From the NCBI GenBank assembly GCA_039000515.1, contig JBCFYV010009882.1, positions 54,425,846 to 54,489,845 of the forward strand: 64,000 bases of DNA. Direction: 5' to 3'. The position numbers and the translations under genes are program-made. A model generated the notes under the pieces. That model was not told the origin of the DNA. It made no database searches and saw only the letters and a list, made by a program, of their open reading frames with translations. Shown here one piece after another: positions 1 through 10,689 of the stretch; positions within the stretch are counted from its first letter, which is position 1, and each line of letters opens with the position of its first letter. The stretch is from Timema cristinae (taxonomy: Eukaryota; Arthropoda; Insecta; Phasmatodea; Timematidae).

Positions 1-265
1 ACACATAAATATAAAAATAGACGCAGCACCTACTAAAGTCTCGGAAAACACAAAGGTTATCTAATCCCATAACTCTAAGCACTTTTAGTATGCAATGTGA
101 ACTCGCCCTCATTTTAGTAATAACTGAAACCCCGCTCTGAAAGAGATGTCTATAGGTTCAAAGTGAGCGTGAGTGACACAAACATTCACACACACCAGTA
201 AATAGATCGTCGAATAGATGATTAGCTAGAAAGTCTAGCAAGTGACTAACCTTCCCCTGGTAGGT

Positions 266-913
266 CTAGTTACAACACCTGATTATTCCTTCTATATCAG
301 GTCGCAAGCTCTGAAGGTAGGGCAGATGTCCGGCATCTAGTCCCATGCACTCTAATCGAGTGCAATCCAGCTGGCTCCGCGGCATACAGGCACGATCCAG
401 TGAGTGTGCGAGCAGGGGTGTACCAAGATGGGGTGTACCAAGATGGTGTGTACCAGGGTAGCACCAGGTGTGATAACTGCGTAGAGTACCGCCTCGGTGC
501 CAAGAGTAGACCAATAGTGCAGCTGGTAAGAATGATGCGTGGATGACAGTGAGTAGGACCCACACCTCACCAAATGCCGCAGTCCAGCAGGCTCCGTGGC
601 ATATTGGCACGATACTCGGAATGAGCGCGCAGGGGTGTACCAGGGTGGTACCAGGCGCCGAGTCGACAGAGGGTACCGCTTTGGTACCACGAGTAGACAA
701 ACATTGCAGTTGGTAGGAGAGAAGCGTGGATGTGAGCGAGTCAGATCCACACCATATCAGATGTAGCAGATGGTAAGTAACCCAAATTAATGTGGCGAGG
801 GCTAGCTGCCGCGATCCCAAGGTTGCCGTCCACGGGAGTCCATTCTCTTCAACTAGACCCGCTATTACCAGTCGTACTGCTGGTTGACTAGGTCGAGCGT
901 GAAACATATACAC
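266..913. repeat. GC-richer direct repeat, period about 218 bp
   Basis: Two imperfect copies of a unit lie head to tail, the first from about 355 and the second from about 577. Both carry the shared segments 'ctccgyggcat', 'caggggtgtacca', 'gcgtggatg' and 'acacc'. Within the first copy 'ggggtgtaccaagatgg' is itself repeated. The minus strand is open for 215 codons across both units, but the predicted protein has no recognisable domain and its openness probably reflects the repeat and the higher GC content. I read it as part of a retroelement untranslated or LTR-like region next to the promoter-like sequence at 0.94-1.25 kb, not as a gene. Confidence 0.5.
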
Positions 914-939
914 TGTACTCAGGCAAAATAGTAGTTCTA

Positions 940-1250
940 TCCATTAGTGTAGTGTTCTATCAGTTCACCATATTTCTATGTAGAACTAAGCGAGACGGGT
1001 CTGAACCTGGAAGTAACTCTACACAGCGTATCCAGAGATCGGATGAAGCGGCGAGCTCGTCCCAGCTCGGGAAAACACTTGATACTATTCTTTTTGACGG
1101 GCCTAGGAGTCGATCCCGTGCCTGCTTGGGACTAAATCTGCGCCTGCGTGAGCAGTTATAAAAAGAGGAGGGGATAGCCGAAACATAAGAATGTCGAATA
1201 AAGCGCCTCTTCCATGGAAGAACAATTTAAGATAGTGAACCACTTGAGAA
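940..1250 (+). promoter_or_regulatory. LTR-like promoter and polyadenylation signal
   Basis: A TATA box (tataaaaag, from 1157) is followed about 40 bp later by AATAAA (about 1197-1202), the close spacing typical of a U3-R-U5 region in a retroelement LTR. Sequence before it is GC-richer than the surroundings. No second copy of this LTR was seen in the window, so it may be a solo LTR or the edge of an element lying to the left. Could also be an ordinary host promoter. Confidence 0.3.
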
Positions 1251-1381
1251 TAGATGAAGAACTTGGAGGAAAATAATTGGTGGCTTGAAGATTTTACACT
1301 AACGGTTTACGTAATCAATTACTTGTGCGAGCTAATGATAATTAGCTCGGCACAATCTCTTGTTTTCTTTTATAGAGAATG

Positions 1382-2000
1382 CTATAAATATATATCAAAC
1401 ACAATGTGTATTTCTGAAAACTCCTCACACTTTGATAAAACTTTTCTACAAAGTTGATTGGCCAAATCTGACACGGTATTATTGTACTTGAGCTTTAAAA
1501 TGTTAACTTCGTCCATTCCATCCACAATTGCAACTGACAATACAGGAGATGAAGTAAAAAACTGTATTGATTGTGACTGCAATTGAGTTTCTTGGATTAA
1601 TACTTTAGTCACGAGATATTCTAAATGGTGTAACAACTTACTTTTCACCTGGATATTATTCATGCTCCCATCACAACCAAACAGATATCAAGGTATTACC
1701 GATAACTCGTACTTTATATAGTCATTCATATCTATTTCCGGTCCTGATATAAACAGGTTGAACGGTTTCCTATCTTCCTTCATTTCTATTAAATCCTCTT
1801 TGGTTTATACTTTTATCTTCTTTGATGTTGACTTACATATAATCAGATTACTTTGGTTCACAGGGTCTCAAAAATCAAAGCTGCTATCTACAATAATTTC
1901 ACAAACCAACTTATAATATTGATCTAGATCAAGCAGTGGGTGGCATAAACATCATGGACAACTTCTTTAGGTGTGACACTCATAGTAACAAGATTAACTA
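1382..2000 (-). pseudogene. Relic of transposon-associated protein (unnamed family)
   Basis: Reading leftward, residues 'SVAIVDGMDEVN' and 'FSEIHIVFDIYL' occur in a 93-codon open frame (1663-1382). The same frame, broken by stops, extends upstream to at least 1820 (KEDLIEMKEDRKPFNLF, then DGSMNNIQVKSKLL). From memory this resembles a protein family of unknown function found in many copies in cnidarian and arthropod genomes and associated with mobile elements, with a conserved VDGM segment followed by a VVFD-type segment. There is no complete start-to-stop frame, so this copy is dead. The family match is recalled, not searched. Confidence 0.45.
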
Positions 2001-2009
2001 AATAATTTT

Positions 2010-2940
2010 GTTATAGTTAAAAGGGTTTGTGAAGTTGCTAAAACATTCTACTAATAAAGGTGTTAAATAGAATTAGACACTTCGTGATGAAACTTTCTTT
2101 CCTTCCCCACACAATATATCATGTCTGAGATTAAGAAGTTACCTTAGCTAATTTTTGAGATATAAAAATAATTTTGTGAGCGTCAGCGAATTTTGGGCAA
2201 TTCCTATAACACCCCCAGAAATCTTCATACGACGATTCTCATGCTCCAGTGCTTCGTGAGACACAAGATAAAAAAAAATGGAACATTAGTTTTGCTATGG
2301 GACCACTTGCCATTTATAGGTTCATCCCACGTTTCATGGTATGTTTCCTGAAAAAGTTTTATTTAGCCTATATGCCATGCATATAGTGTACTGTAATTTC
2401 TTAATTCCAATTTAAAAAAAAGTGGATATCTTCTAATACCTACAGTCTTAGCTCCCAATCAGCGTTGTGAACAACGGGATTGTTGCTAAGAGAATTAAAA
2501 GCATATTCATCTAAATCTTAATTTTTTTGAAGGTAGAACTTTCTGCACTCTTTTCTTTACTAAAATCTTGAAGTTTCAGGTACAACTATATATATTCCAT
2601 CTTTATCACTTGTTATGTTGTGTTTTTAATAGATTGTATAGTTTCTGTGTGTCATGTCTGCCATGCACCCCACAGCTTCTAGTAATTGTTTCCATATTGT
2701 TCTTGGAGGTCAGTATAAGTTAAAAAAGAGTATTCGAGAAGCATAATTGATAACGCATGTAATGTTGCTATATGAGCCTTACATTACTGACGAAATTGCT
2801 TTTCTTCTACCCTAAGTCCTATAATTGTACCTCCAAAGAGGCCACTTTCAAACCATATCTTTAGGATTCCAGTTAGTTCAATGCAATTTCCAAGTGCCCT
2901 TAACATGACCATTATTAAATGTAAATCTCATGGATTATTA
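2010..2940. other. No feature recognised
   Basis: AT-rich sequence without a supported open frame, RNA gene or repeat; it may contain further decayed upstream parts of the minus-strand relic at 1382-2000. Confidence 0.5.
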
Positions 2941-2944
2941 TTAG

Positions 2945-3212
2945 CACCACGTCTTACTACCCGTTCGGGCTGTACGCACTTACGCTAATGTGTAATGGTA
3001 GGGTGATTGTGAGATGAAATGAAGGACCTACAGTTTAACGTGGAATCCGAACCACGGTGGCAGCCTGGCATTCCCCACATTCACAAGATGTCTTGTCAGA
3101 GGTGAAGGAAGGGTTTGGAAATCAGATAAATCTTTTCCGGGACCGAGGATTGAACCCCGGCCGCCAGCACAGAAGTCTGACACCTTACCCCTAGACCACC
3201 AGGTCACCCCAT
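2945..3212 (-). repeat. tRNA-derived SINE, family A, near full length
   Basis: On the minus strand the sequence opens with an A-box-like segment (TGACCTGGTGGTCTAGGGG) and a B box (GGGGTTCAATCC) in tRNA spacing. It continues through a central body (GACAAGACATCTTGTG, TTCATTTCATCTCACAATC) and ends with the tail GAACGGGTAGTAAGACGTGG followed by GCTAATAATAAT. The A and B boxes form an internal RNA polymerase III promoter. The same body and tail recur, split by an insertion, at 41855-41886 plus 49163-49440; this copy shows what the intact SINE looks like. Confidence 0.85.
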
Positions 3213-4055
3213 AAATCTCAAGGAATCAACACCCAATTTTGCGCAGATAATCTTATTTGTAGGTGCTTCAAAGAATGTCCCTACAAACCGAGATCTGCAT
3301 CGACGGTAACATTTTCCCCCGTACCTCTTAGTTGTTAATTGATTTTTTTTTAAATAGCTTCATGACTCTGTATTGTACACAAGGATCAGTTGGTAATGAA
3401 AGTAGTAAAGGCAAAACCAATATTTAATTTTTGTTTAGTTTTATTTGTCATAGGCTTATGAGAAGACCATGTTACCGGTACTATCTGTATAGCCGAGTAT
3501 CACTCACATAAGTACCTACAATTATGATCCAAATGCGGTTTTGGATTGCTGTTAATACCATACTTTTTAGATTTGTTGAAGATCACACATCAACGTTCAT
3601 AATAATTGGGCTCGTTGGCTTGACACTTTCCGGTAGAGTGCATGACAGTATTGGATAAATTGTTTCTGGCATGTCAGTGTTCTGGTCATTTGAAATTAGT
3701 TACATGTTTTCAGACATATCATCATCTTGCACTGTATAGTAGATGAATTTCACAGTTTCACATAAAGTATTTCGTCTATTAGGTGTGTCTTCTTTGAAAT
3801 TAATATTTTAAATTTGCAAAATAAATTAACCTACAAGGAACTATTATATATATTTTTTTTTTCTAATAATAAGCTGTGTTTCGTACCGGTGTAGCATTAT
3901 TGTACTTTCCTTTATTTAAATAAAATTTACAAAAATACGATATTATTCAAAAATGTATTTAATAATATTACTTCAATAATATTATGTATTAAATTAATAG
4001 TTTTTGATTAATATTTAGAACATTATTGGATGTTGAAAAATGCAATGGCACTAGT
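3213..4055. other. AT-rich, no gene recognised
   Basis: Long A/T tracts (for example around 3850-4000) and no open frame or repeat that could be supported. Confidence 0.5.
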
Positions 4056-4059
4056 CCTC

Positions 4060-4260
4060 ATGTATTTTTTAACGTAATTCCATGAAGGCTATTAACCATA
4101 AAACACAAAGTAATTATTCAAATATTTAAAGCATTCACTTTGAATGTTCATTATAAACATAGTTCACAAGTTAACAGTCAATGTCTACATCACCCGTGAC
4201 ATACACGTAAGACTTCCAAAGGTTTAACTGCACTATTCGGAACGCTGACTCGCACTACAC
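4060..4260 (-). repeat. LTR-like repeat copy (partner at 8.56-8.69 kb)
   Basis: The segment 'gttcattat.aacat...gtcaatgtctacat.acccgtg' here matches 'gttcattatcaacaag...gtcaatgtctacataacccatgtg' at about 8628-8672 in the same orientation, with weaker similarity extending to the left (attcaaatattta). Lying at the far side of a gag-like minus-strand frame, the two may be decayed LTRs of one element of roughly 4.5 kb. Termini could not be fixed. Confidence 0.4.
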
Positions 4261-6140
4261 GAACCCCTGACAAGCGAACCCACTCACCGAATACGCTGAC
4301 CCACTTCCTGACGCAATGGACCACACATCTGGACACTATGGTCCACTCACTACACTAGCCTGAACCCAAAATTGGGGGCCTCTTGCTTACTGCAGACCGC
4401 TTATTATAAAGGTCAAGAGTCTGGAAGTTTCCATTTTCAGGATACTGGTTTAGAATAAAATGAACTCCCACACTTCTAAGCATGTCACTTATCTTTCAAC
4501 TAAGCTCCCCCCCTGTCTTTTCAACGCCCCCTGTCAGTGAGGCTGGCTGGCTACCTTCTAAACAAGTATGGAGAGAGAAAGAGCGCAGGAAGAGCAAACA
4601 TTTGTAAAGAGAACCGGCTCCACAGTAGGACACTAATCTCGCTACACTAACCTCTCCTTAAGTATGTTAGTACCAAATAGATGTCATTGATCTCCGGGCT
4701 TATCATAATCGTGGGAAACTTTAAGAACTCTTAACGGTTTTGCTGCTTTGCGAACAGAAGATCTAAATCACAAATATTTGGATATCTTGAAATCCCTAGC
4801 ATTCGTGGTCTACTGAAGCAACATTAGGTATACGTTCCCAGTGTGTATCCAAGGCAACCTCCACTGCAGTTCCCGTCGTTCACCAGTGAGACACCTAAAA
4901 CCCGCTACTTCCCAATCTGTTATGTCACTAATAATCTTCTTGTGCTCATGTTGTCCTTCATTAAAAACCACAATCAAATATAAGTTGTTACCAACCACTC
5001 TACTACCTCTTATCTACGGCCTAACTAGACTAAAAGGAAAGTGGGGGTAATCTACAAAAAAATTATAAAGAAGAAATACATTAGCATTAATTTAGTAACA
5101 ATATGAAAGTTTTAATTAAAATAATAAGAATTTAAACAATAATTCACATGGCCTCAAAAATCCATCAGGGGCTGTGTTGAAAATCATATTAAACAAATGC
5201 GCAGTAGTACTATCATGCAAATGTTTCCAAACATGAAACGTGTCTTTAAATCAACTAGGTCAGTCTGTAAGAGACAATCACTCGTTCCAACAACACAATG
5301 CCAGTTTCACAACAGTGAATATTGACAAAACCTAAAGTGTTGACTAGCTGAGCAAATTACTTTATAAATATCTAGTCAGAAATGTATTGATTACAAAAAG
5401 AAAAAAGCCTAATTGGCATCTTTGAAATTGGTACGAAAGTTGTCTGCTACGCTACATTGAATACAGACAAAAAAAAAAGAAAAAAGGTAAGTTAAATTTA
5501 ATATCGTACGGATATTTCGGGGAACACAAGAGTTTGGCTTACAGCCCATAGGCCAAACTCCCGTGGGACTATTAAATGTTGACACAACTACGGACGTTAA
5601 CAAGATCCCTAATTGTTAATAAAAATTATATAACATACAAAAGAAGTCTAGATAAACCACAATTAAATTAAATTAAATAATTTAATAAATATTCAAAGTC
5701 AAAATCAATTCATCAGCAAAATTTTACGTTGCTTTACCAAACAATTCAAAATAAGAAAACATCGTCAAAAGATGAGTTTACATTAACAGCTAAATTCAGA
5801 CAATTCAAATTAAATACTTCTAGCAAAAATTAGTTCAAAAAATATGGCAATCTGATATATTCAGTGACCTCATGGACACTAGCGCCTTATTGGTGGCAAA
5901 AAGAATATGGTGTCACATTACAAAATTTAGTATTACAAACAATATTAATTTTACCAAATAATTTACGTTGCCTATTTAGGTTTATTCCAATAAATACGTT
6001 AACTTTAATTTCAAAATTAAACAATCCATAGTTCAAGTCTATTAAAATAATAGCGATGAATTAAATATATAAATAATACGAAAAACATCCTTAAAATGTC
6101 CAAGTCCAGGACCGGACTTATCCTGACGCAGTCTAATACA
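4261..6140. other. No gene recognised
   Basis: Mixed sequence: 4261-4700 is less AT-rich and has a TATA-like 'attataaagg' near 4404; 5050-6100 is AT-rich. Short open frames present show no domain and no credible splice context. If the LTR-like pair at 4.06 and 8.56 kb is real, this would be the interior of that element, too decayed to read. Confidence 0.4.
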
Positions 6141-6220
6141 ATATCCTAGGACATGACTTCTCCTGAAGGCGTCCAATTTAATATTCTAGGACATGACTTC
6201 TCCTGAAGGCGTCCAATTTA
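6141..6220. repeat. 40-bp tandem duplication
   Basis: Two head-to-tail 40-bp units (6141-6180, 6181-6220), identical but for one base near the unit start, containing 'ctaggacatgacttctcctg' then 'aaggcgtccaatttaat'. A very recent local duplication in otherwise non-coding sequence. Confidence 0.9.
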
Positions 6221-7035
6221 ATAGTCGATTCGTCTTTAGAATCACCGGGCTTTAAGTGTTTATAGTCGTCTGGGATTGAAAGGGGGAGGGGTTTGTCCAT
6301 ATACGTCGGTGACATCCCATCGGCAACTTCGATGGATGAAAATCAACACGTACACCATCGATCAAGCTTGGATTGGCTGGCCTCTCTCCATCACGTCCGC
6401 CAGTGTTGACAAAATATCTTTTTGACCAGATATACGTTGGTGACGTCCCATATCACCCGCTGTCTAGGTGGAAGATCCCGTCTTGCCCACAGGGGGCAGG
6501 TTAGTCGTAGTTCCGGTACTGTTATAAGCGTCATTCCTGAGTCCCATCCGAATCATTTTGACTCGTATGCTTGATACATCAGATGCAGTTATCCCAAGGC
6601 TCGTTCGTCCCACTCTTCAATTTAGGACGCGGCGAGTATAGTCCAGTCTTGAAGGTCATTCTAGTCAGAAGATACAAATGGTAAGTACATGAACATTTTA
6701 TTGATTGCAAGGAGTTTATTCTTATTTGACATGGTTTAGTATTGTAGACGGATTCTACATTGGACTACAATAGAGAAGCTTACTATTGTAGGAAGTTTAT
6801 TAATATTGCGGTTTCATACGGAGTGGGTAGTATGACTTGAATATTAGTATGGGGGTAGTAAGGTGTAACATCACCAAATGTTACTAAGTCTATTCTACCC
6901 AGCAAAAGACCTCATAATTTTGTCGTCTCCAAAATATAGTCACTTATTAACTGTCTCAAAGTCCGTTATCATCTCCAACTCACCAACTTGTACAATTCAA
7001 AAAAGAAGCCGAATTCTCTTCCATCAAACTTATAA
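6221..7035. other. No gene recognised
   Basis: Contains two diverged copies of 'tatacgt.ggtgac.tcccat' (about 6300 and 6430), suggesting an old local duplication. Nothing coding is supported. Confidence 0.4.
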
Positions 7036-7037
7036 TT

Positions 7038-7110
7038 TAATTTTAGCACCGCGTCCTACCTCCTGTTCAGGCTATACCCATAAACCTTTACCTAATCCAC
7101 AGAGGTGGTC
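7038..7110 (-). repeat. SINE tail fragment
   Basis: The minus strand carries the conserved SINE 3' end (GAACAGGAGGTAGGACGCGG then TGCTAAAATTAAAT), matching the tails near 2950, 9620, 42440 and 49400. No tRNA-like head is present, so this is a 5'-truncated or decayed copy. Confidence 0.55.
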
Positions 7111-7409
7111 CATGGCATCCTACTACCAGCAACAGCTTTATTTGATTGTCGTCACTAGCCACCCATACAGCTTAAGTTACTTCACTTTGCTGCAATCTGT
7201 AGCTCTTCTGTCAATGGCTAAAATAAAGTTGTTTGTCACTTGGACATCGATCTAGAAGAAGTAACAACCAAAATAAGTTTACTCTTACATGCTCTTCCAT
7301 AATCCAGCTGAGATTATTTCCCCTAACACTCATCACAATAGCATTCACACTGCCACTATCATCAACATCAGTCCCATCTTCAGAAGCATCGTCACAAACA
7401 GAATAGTCA

Positions 7410-7640
7410 CTAAAAAATGATGTCACCAATAACATCGTCACCAAAAGCAGCGTCATTAACAACAGTAACTTTTTCATCAACAGCAGATTCGTCATCAACA
7501 GTGGCATTGTCACCAACAGAAGAGTCGTCATCAACAGCGGAGTCGTCACCAACAGTAGCGTCGTCATCAACGGTAGCGTCATCATCAATAGCAGCGTCCT
7601 TCAACAGCAGCGTTGGTACCAAAAGAAGTGTTTTCACCAT
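7410..7640 (-). repeat. 18-bp minisatellite encoding an acidic hexapeptide repeat
   Basis: From about 7430 to 7600 an 18-bp motif of the type 'gtcatcaacagtagc(g)tc' repeats imperfectly about ten times. On the minus strand it is open for 76 codons and reads as tandem acidic hexapeptides (DDDATV, GDDSAV, DDDSSV and variants). The plus strand and a second minus frame are also open across the array, as expected for any trinucleotide-phased repeat, so coding is uncertain. It sits directly downstream of the gag-like frame (8270-7806) on the same strand and may be a broken continuation of it. Confidence 0.6.
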
Positions 7641-7805
7641 CTATCACCAATAACGTTATCATCAGGGTCATTGCTAACATCCTTCTACACGAAAGCTTAG
7701 TCAACAATGGTGTCATAATTAGCCGTATTTCACAGAAGAGTCTTTCACAGCATCAGACTCGGTTTTATGCTTTAATCATTTACGCCGACTCTCTTAGGAA
7801 CCCTA

Positions 7806-8270
7806 TTAACTCACCCGACTACTCTTCAAAGCATCTAGTGCAGACACACCCACAGAATCCAACATATTTAGAACCGAAGACCGAGTCATATCAGGCAAAA
7901 TTATCTGATCTTGTTCACACGCACCAGTAGCTAACTTCACAAACTGCTGGATTACGGGTTCACTTCCAGTATTCTCAAGCTCTGTCATACATTGTGTCAT
8001 TTCTTTTCTAGCTGTTCGTAATGGCGTCTCCACTGTCCCGACATCGACCCCCATCAAGTCCACTGTATCTTCCAAGGATACACATTTGCTCCCTATTGAC
8101 GGAATGGCTAATTTAAAGTCTTCTTTCATGTGGTTCGACGATGCCATTTGTTCCACAATCTTGTTGTGCTGTTCTGCCATATTTTTGTTTAGTGACGCGG
8201 TTTGTTCCACGAGAGCTTGGATAAGAGCTCAAAACCTTTAATAGCAGTGACCACTTTTCTTGTTGTCATA
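7806..8270 (-). pseudogene. Gag-like protein of a decayed LTR retroelement
   Basis: A 134-codon frame (8210-7806) reads as a hydrophilic, helical protein (AEQHNKIVEQMASSNHMKED, later CMTELENTGSEPVIQQF). Just upstream an ATG near 8269 opens MTTRKVVTAIKGFELLSKL in another frame, so a frameshift separates the likely start from the body. Lacking cysteine-histidine knuckles, it cannot be assigned by domain. The gag call rests on position: 20-30 bp upstream is a primer-site-like sequence and then LTR-like repeat. It could instead be an unrelated host pseudogene. Confidence 0.35.
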
Positions 8271-8292
8271 AATCAAACAACACACCATCAAT

Positions 8293-8310
8293 ATCCTACT
8301 TATGACACCA
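8293..8310 (-). promoter_or_regulatory. Possible retroelement primer-binding site
   Basis: The minus strand reads TGGTGTCATAAGTAGGAT, close to the TGGTGTCAGAAGTGGGAT type used by some metazoan Ty3/gypsy elements to bind the 3' end of a tRNA primer (recalled similarity). It lies a few bases inside the LTR-like region and just upstream of the gag-like frame, the expected position. Confidence 0.4.
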
Positions 8311-8319
8311 ATATAACGT

Positions 8320-8700
8320 GATACCTGAGGATCGTGGTTCATTCATACTTTTTTCATAATCTTTTAAGCCTCAAGTTATTATCATCAGGATATTGTAGTA
8401 CTTCTTTTTTATTAAACACGATTGAAAACGAACAAAAAATACTCTAGTTTTTGATTATTAATAATAAAACCAACACCTACACTGAGTGAGTTACAATTAT
8501 TTAAACTACTGAATTATTTAAGCTATAAACACGCACACACGTAAAATAGAATAGAATAAAATAGGCATATCAATAATATAAAACTCATAATAATTAATCA
8601 AATATTTAATTTAGTCCCTAAAATTGTTCATTATCAACAAGTAAAAAGTCAATGTCTACATAACCCATGTGTTTCACTTAAGAGCCCGTTTCAAAGCAAT
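8320..8700 (-). repeat. LTR-like region, probable 5' LTR (minus strand)
   Basis: AT-rich segment upstream (minus sense) of the primer-site-like motif; its outer 130 bp resemble 4060-4260. The inner end near 8325 reads ..CTCAGGTATCA on the minus strand, ending in CA as LTRs do. The outer terminus is not resolved. Confidence 0.35.
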
Positions 8701-9384
8701 GCATTTGCTCGTTTTCATGACCAGCTTACCTAACCTATACAGCCTCGTAAATACATCGCAGGAACAAGGGACTTGTTTTATTTTGTAAGGGAAGAATGTA
8801 AAAGCCTGCTTGTAACTTTTTTGTTTTTTTACTTACTTTATTTTTTATCATTTGTGAAAATATGATAAAATGGACTGTTTTTGACACAGCCTAAAAATTG
8901 CAATAAAGCAGCATTTTGTCTTTTTATAAAAGGAGTTCTGACTTTTTGTAAAAGGAGTTCTAACTTTTAAATTCTTTAAGACCAATTTACTATCCAAATA
9001 TTTATAAACCAAAGTTAATTATGGAGTAATTTGCTATCTACTTAGAGGCTGTAACGCTAAAATCTCACCCCTTGCTACTAGGGCTATCTCTGGACGGAAT
9101 ACTGAACTTTAGAGGGGTGGAGCCAAGAGTTTGTTAGGCCACTCCCATCTGTTACCTCGCTCCTGATGACAGACAAGACATGCACACACCAGTCATCACT
9201 AAACAAAACAAGTCCAAACCAAAGGGTGTTAAATTCATTAGTGAATTATGTACTTTTCAATAAGCCAGATATTAATTATTGCTTATAATGTATTTTACAA
9301 ACCAAAGTTGACATGAAACTGTACTACCATTCGTTTATATAAAGTATGAGTGTTGAGTATAGAAAATAACAGATTAAAGATTGA
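8701..9384. other. No gene recognised
   Basis: AT-rich; 9050-9200 is GC-richer but without an open frame. An internal direct repeat 'cttttt.taaaaggagttct' occurs at about 8918 and 8942. Confidence 0.4.
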
Positions 9385-9655
9385 CACCAACTTCAGTTGT
9401 CGAATGGTCTAAGGCGTCACTCTTGTGTTAGATGGACCTTCTGCTAGCGGAGAAATAGAGGTTCGAATCCCAGTCGTGTCTAATGAGGGTGAATTTTCCT
9501 AAAAAAAAATCTCACTCTCCCTCCATGCGAATGCGGGTAGACTCCCTATAAAATTATTCCCTTCTCATCCCTACCCCATTAATGTAATTATCATCTATAA
9601 GTATAACCTGAACGGGTAGGAAGACCCGGTGATAATAATAATAATAATATAGGTA
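9385..9655 (+). repeat. tRNA-Leu-like SINE, family B
   Basis: The head begins with GTCGAATGGTCTAAGGCG (A-box region of a type II, leucine-like tRNA), has a hairpin-capable variable arm (ctgctagcggag) and a B box (GGTTCGAATCCCAGTC). The body is pyrimidine-rich (ctcactctccctccatgcg) and the tail is 'cctgaacgggtaggaagacc' followed by (aat)n. The tail is shared with family A although the tRNA head differs. Confidence 0.8.
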
Positions 9656-10023
9656 TATCATTAGTATAATTTGCGATTTTGATTGTATTAGCATTATGGT
9701 AATATCAGCAATGTGTAGCTGTTATTTTTCATTATGTGTTGTAAGTAATATTTTAGTATTGAAAAAATTAAAATATTTGTATAATTATTGATCCAATAAA
9801 ATGTTGTTTTAGAATAAATCAACATTAGCCTACTATATCATGTTTTAATGTAAAAATGTATGCATACTAATAAAATTGTATTGACTATTAAATAGTAAAT
9901 AAAATTTTATTAATTAGTTTTTATTCTTGATTAATTATTAATTTTGTAATCTATTAAATATGCACAGTTCTGGCATGGTATAGATTCGAGGAGACTTTGG
10001 GCTATTACTTCGTTATATATTTA

Positions 10024-10270
10024 TTCTTAGCACCGCGTCTTACTATTATAATTTTTTTCTATTGTGTACTTGTAAGATCTATGCCCACATAAATGCACTA
10101 ATAGAGTATAGGAAATAGTCATGTGAAATTTAGAGACATTGTAACCACATCTGCGAGGAGGTAGGGTGGGAAAAATAGAAAAATACTTTTTGTAGAAACA
10201 CACCTGCGCAGGATTTAATTCCTGACCTCCCCATCACTGGCAAAACCAACCATACCTCAATTTGATTACG
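10024..10270 (-). repeat. Decayed SINE
   Basis: Minus strand: B-box-like 'GGTCAGGAATTAAATCCTG', a body with 'CCACCCTACCTCCTCGCAG', and the conserved tail 'TAGTAAGACGCGGTGCTAAG'. The A-box region is not recognisable. The tail identifies the family; the head is too diverged to type. Confidence 0.5.
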
Positions 10271-10689
10271 AATTAACATATTATCTAAGAGCTAGAAAAC
10301 TTCCAATTCATGTTTTGGCCAGCATGGATTTCAATGAATGACCAAACTTGATGACAAATACCTTACCTTCTATTTGTGACCATCTTAGGTACTTTCCCCT
10401 AATAGCTCTCATCAAAGCTATGTACAAGTTTAGACTCTATCCCCACCCCCATCGATACATAGGTGATTGCTACCTGTGACAAAGGTTTCAAATGATTATA
10501 GCTTTGTTTTATTTGCTTGCTAGCTCAGTCTAACTCTTTGATTAGGTGATGGGAAGGTGGGTGGGCTCTAAACTGCTGATAGTTCTGGCAACACTATGGG
10601 CCGACTGAACCGCCGAAGACAAATTATAACTCAATTGGTTTCTTCTGATACCGTAAATTAGGGGCTAGCGCTGATGCGACGCTTCACAT

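Noticed and set aside
266..913. 215-codon minus-strand frame as a gene
   Set aside because: It spans two repeat units, has no domain and a composition typical of a GC-rich repeat; competing frames are also open.
6878..7255. 125-codon plus-strand frame
   Set aside because: No domain, overlaps a SINE tail, low-complexity composition.
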